Shown piece after piece: positions 5,016 to 6,101 of a stretch of DNA of 6,101 nucleotides. The DNA is from Pirellulaceae bacterium (lineage in GTDB: Bacteria > Planctomycetota > Planctomycetia > Pirellulales > Pirellulaceae), in assembly GCA_030744095.1 (NCBI GenBank), contig JASLRF010000209.1:1-6101 (forward strand), given 5' to 3'. A program made the translations under genes and the position numbers. How positions within the stretch are numbered: the stretch's first letter is position 1; every line of letters begins with the position of its first letter. Below the pieces are notes generated by a model. That model was not told where the DNA came from. It saw nothing but the letters and a program-made list of their open reading frames with translations, and searched no databases.

Positions 5016-6101
5016 AAACGACCGAACCGGTTTTTTGCTTTCCTTCATATCCTGTTTCCGATCCTGGCGTTATTGCCGCTGCAGGCGGTAACTGGCGCAG
5101 ACAGACCGAACGTCTTGCTCATTCTGGTCGACGACTTGAAGCCGGCGATTGGATGCTATGGTGATCCGTTAGCAAAGACACCGAACATCGATGCGCTCGC
5201 AACACGGGGTATGAGATTTGACCTGGCTTACTGCAACCAAGCCGTGTGTGCGCTGTCGCGGTTCACATTGATGTTGGGTTCGCATTCGACATCGACAGGA
5301 CTGTACGGTCTAGGCAGCCAGTTGCGAGCAATCGTGCCCGACGCAACAACGATGCCTCAGTATTTTGCGAAGCACGGTTATCGAACCGAATCACTAGGAA
5401 AGATCTTTCACATCGGTCATGGGAATCACGGTGACCCGGGTTCCTTCAGCGTGCCGCATTTCCACGATAAGGTGATCGAGTACGTCGATCCGGCCAGCAC
5501 CGACGGTGGTATGCTGACACGGGAGGAAGCGTATTTTACAAATCAAAAACTTGGCCAGATCAGATCGTTGCCACGGGGCGCGGCTTTCGAGTCACCCGCT
5601 GTCGAGGACATCGCTTACGCCGACGGTCGTGTGGCGGCAGAGACAATCAAACGACTGCGTGCCGCGAAGCAGCGACGAATGAAAGACGGCACTCCCTTCT
5701 TTATTGCCGTTGGCTTCGCCCGACCACACTTGCCTTTTAGCGCGCCGAAGAAGTACTGGGACCTCTACGACCCGGCCATGCTGCCAATGCCACAGAACGA
5801 AAATCTTCCGGTCGGAGCTCCGGCAGTGGCCGGCAAACGCGGCGGAGAAATCACAAACTACAAACCGGTTCCGGAAAAGGGCGAAATCACCAACGGGCTG
5901 AAGCGAAGACTGATTCACGGCTACTACGCCAGTATTAGTTTTGTCGATGCGCAGATCGGCAAGGTGACAACGGAACTCGATCGACTTGATCTCGCCGACA
6001 ATACGATGATCGTGCTGTGGGGCGACCATGGATTTCACCTCGGGGACCTTGGTATCTGGACGAAGCACACCAACTACGAACAAGCGAACCGCATTCCGAT
6101 C
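5013..6101 (+). CDS. Exported sulfatase, iduronate-2-sulfatase-like (3' end outside window)
   Basis: The first 363 residues of an alkaline-phosphatase-superfamily sulfatase, which would hydrolyse sulfate esters outside the cytoplasm, probably on a polysaccharide. Residues 1-29 are a Sec signal (MKRPNR, hydrophobic core, cleavage near VTGA-DRPN). The catalytic landmarks are in order: DRPNVLLILVDDLKP (metal Asp D40, D41), PNIDALATRG (57-66), C79-A-L-S-R83 (the formylglycine site), GKIFH (K130, H133), ARPHLPF (H239), GDHG (D338, H339) and WTKH (K351). NQAVC, GKIFH and RPHLPFSAPKKYWDLYD point to the iduronate-2-sulfatase-like group; actual substrate unknown. The third motif residue is Leu instead of the usual Pro or Ala. 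ATG 5013 is preferred because the signal peptide starts there. The frame is open upstream to 4797 with an earlier ATG at 4854, but that part is repeat and palindrome sequence. The frame runs off the right edge intact. Confidence 0.92.
   Translation, partial: MKRPNRFFAFLHILFPILALLPLQAVTGADRPNVLLILVDDLKPAIGCYGDPLAKTPNIDALATRGMRFDLAYCNQAVCALSRFTLMLGSHSTSTGLYGLGSQLRAIVPDATTMPQYFAKHGYRTESLGKIFHIGHGNHGDPGSFSVPHFHDKVIEYVDPASTDGGMLTREEAYFTNQKLGQIRSLPRGAAFESPAVEDIAYADGRVAAETIKRLRAAKQRRMKDGTPFFIAVGFARPHLPFSAPKKYWDLYDPAMLPMPQNENLPVGAPAVAGKRGGEITNYKPVPEKGEITNGLKRRLIHGYYASISFVDAQIGKVTTELDRLDLADNTMIVLWGDHGFHLGDLGIWTKHTNYEQANRIPI

Noticed and set aside
5592..6083. 163-codon open frame antisense to the sulfatase
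   Set aside because: It lies wholly opposite strongly conserved sulfatase coding sequence; long antisense frames are common in GC-rich genes and the product is unrecognisable.

Overview
The window looks like a piece of a planctomycete chromosome, most likely from the Pirellulales/Rhodopirellula group. The evidence is the combination of gene families: a BBP7-type outer-membrane beta-barrel, a Tat-exported sugar-isomerase-like TIM barrel, a very long exported PQQ-like beta-propeller protein with a methyltransferase-like insert and a malectin-like tail, and an iduronate-2-sulfatase-type sulfatase. This is a family-level inference, since no 16S or other marker gene is present.

Layout. Positions 3-557 (+) hold the 3' end of the BBP7-type barrel gene. 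It converges, with only 21 nt between stop codons, on a TIM-barrel gene at 579-1463 (-). A 489-nt divergent spacer (1464-1952) follows. It holds one good sigma70-like promoter on the + strand, a weaker one on the - strand, a 15-bp dyad and a doubtful 32-codon zinc-ribbon-like ORF. The large propeller gene lies at 1953-4790 (+). A 222-nt spacer (4791-5012) leads to the sulfatase gene (5013 to the window end, +), which is cut by the window edge.

The 4791-5012 spacer is the most structured non-coding part. It begins with a near-ideal Shine-Dalgarno that overlaps the propeller gene's stop codon but serves only an 8-codon ORF. It also carries two diverged 44-bp direct repeats, the second ending on the sulfatase start codon. 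Between them lies a long palindrome with a 16-bp perfect stem, flanked by a 7-bp direct repeat (ACTTACG), which resembles a small non-autonomous insertion.

All four proteins appear to act outside the cytoplasm or at the envelope, three of them through visible export signals and the barrel by family. A sulfatase, a sugar-isomerase-like protein and a putative carbohydrate-binding propeller protein side by side would fit use of sulfated polysaccharides, but that link is inferred from context. I see no complete novel system such as a defence island or CRISPR array. The points most worth checking are the methyltransferase-like domain in an exported protein, the C-A-L-S-R active-site motif of the sulfatase, and the repeat and palindrome cluster in front of it.
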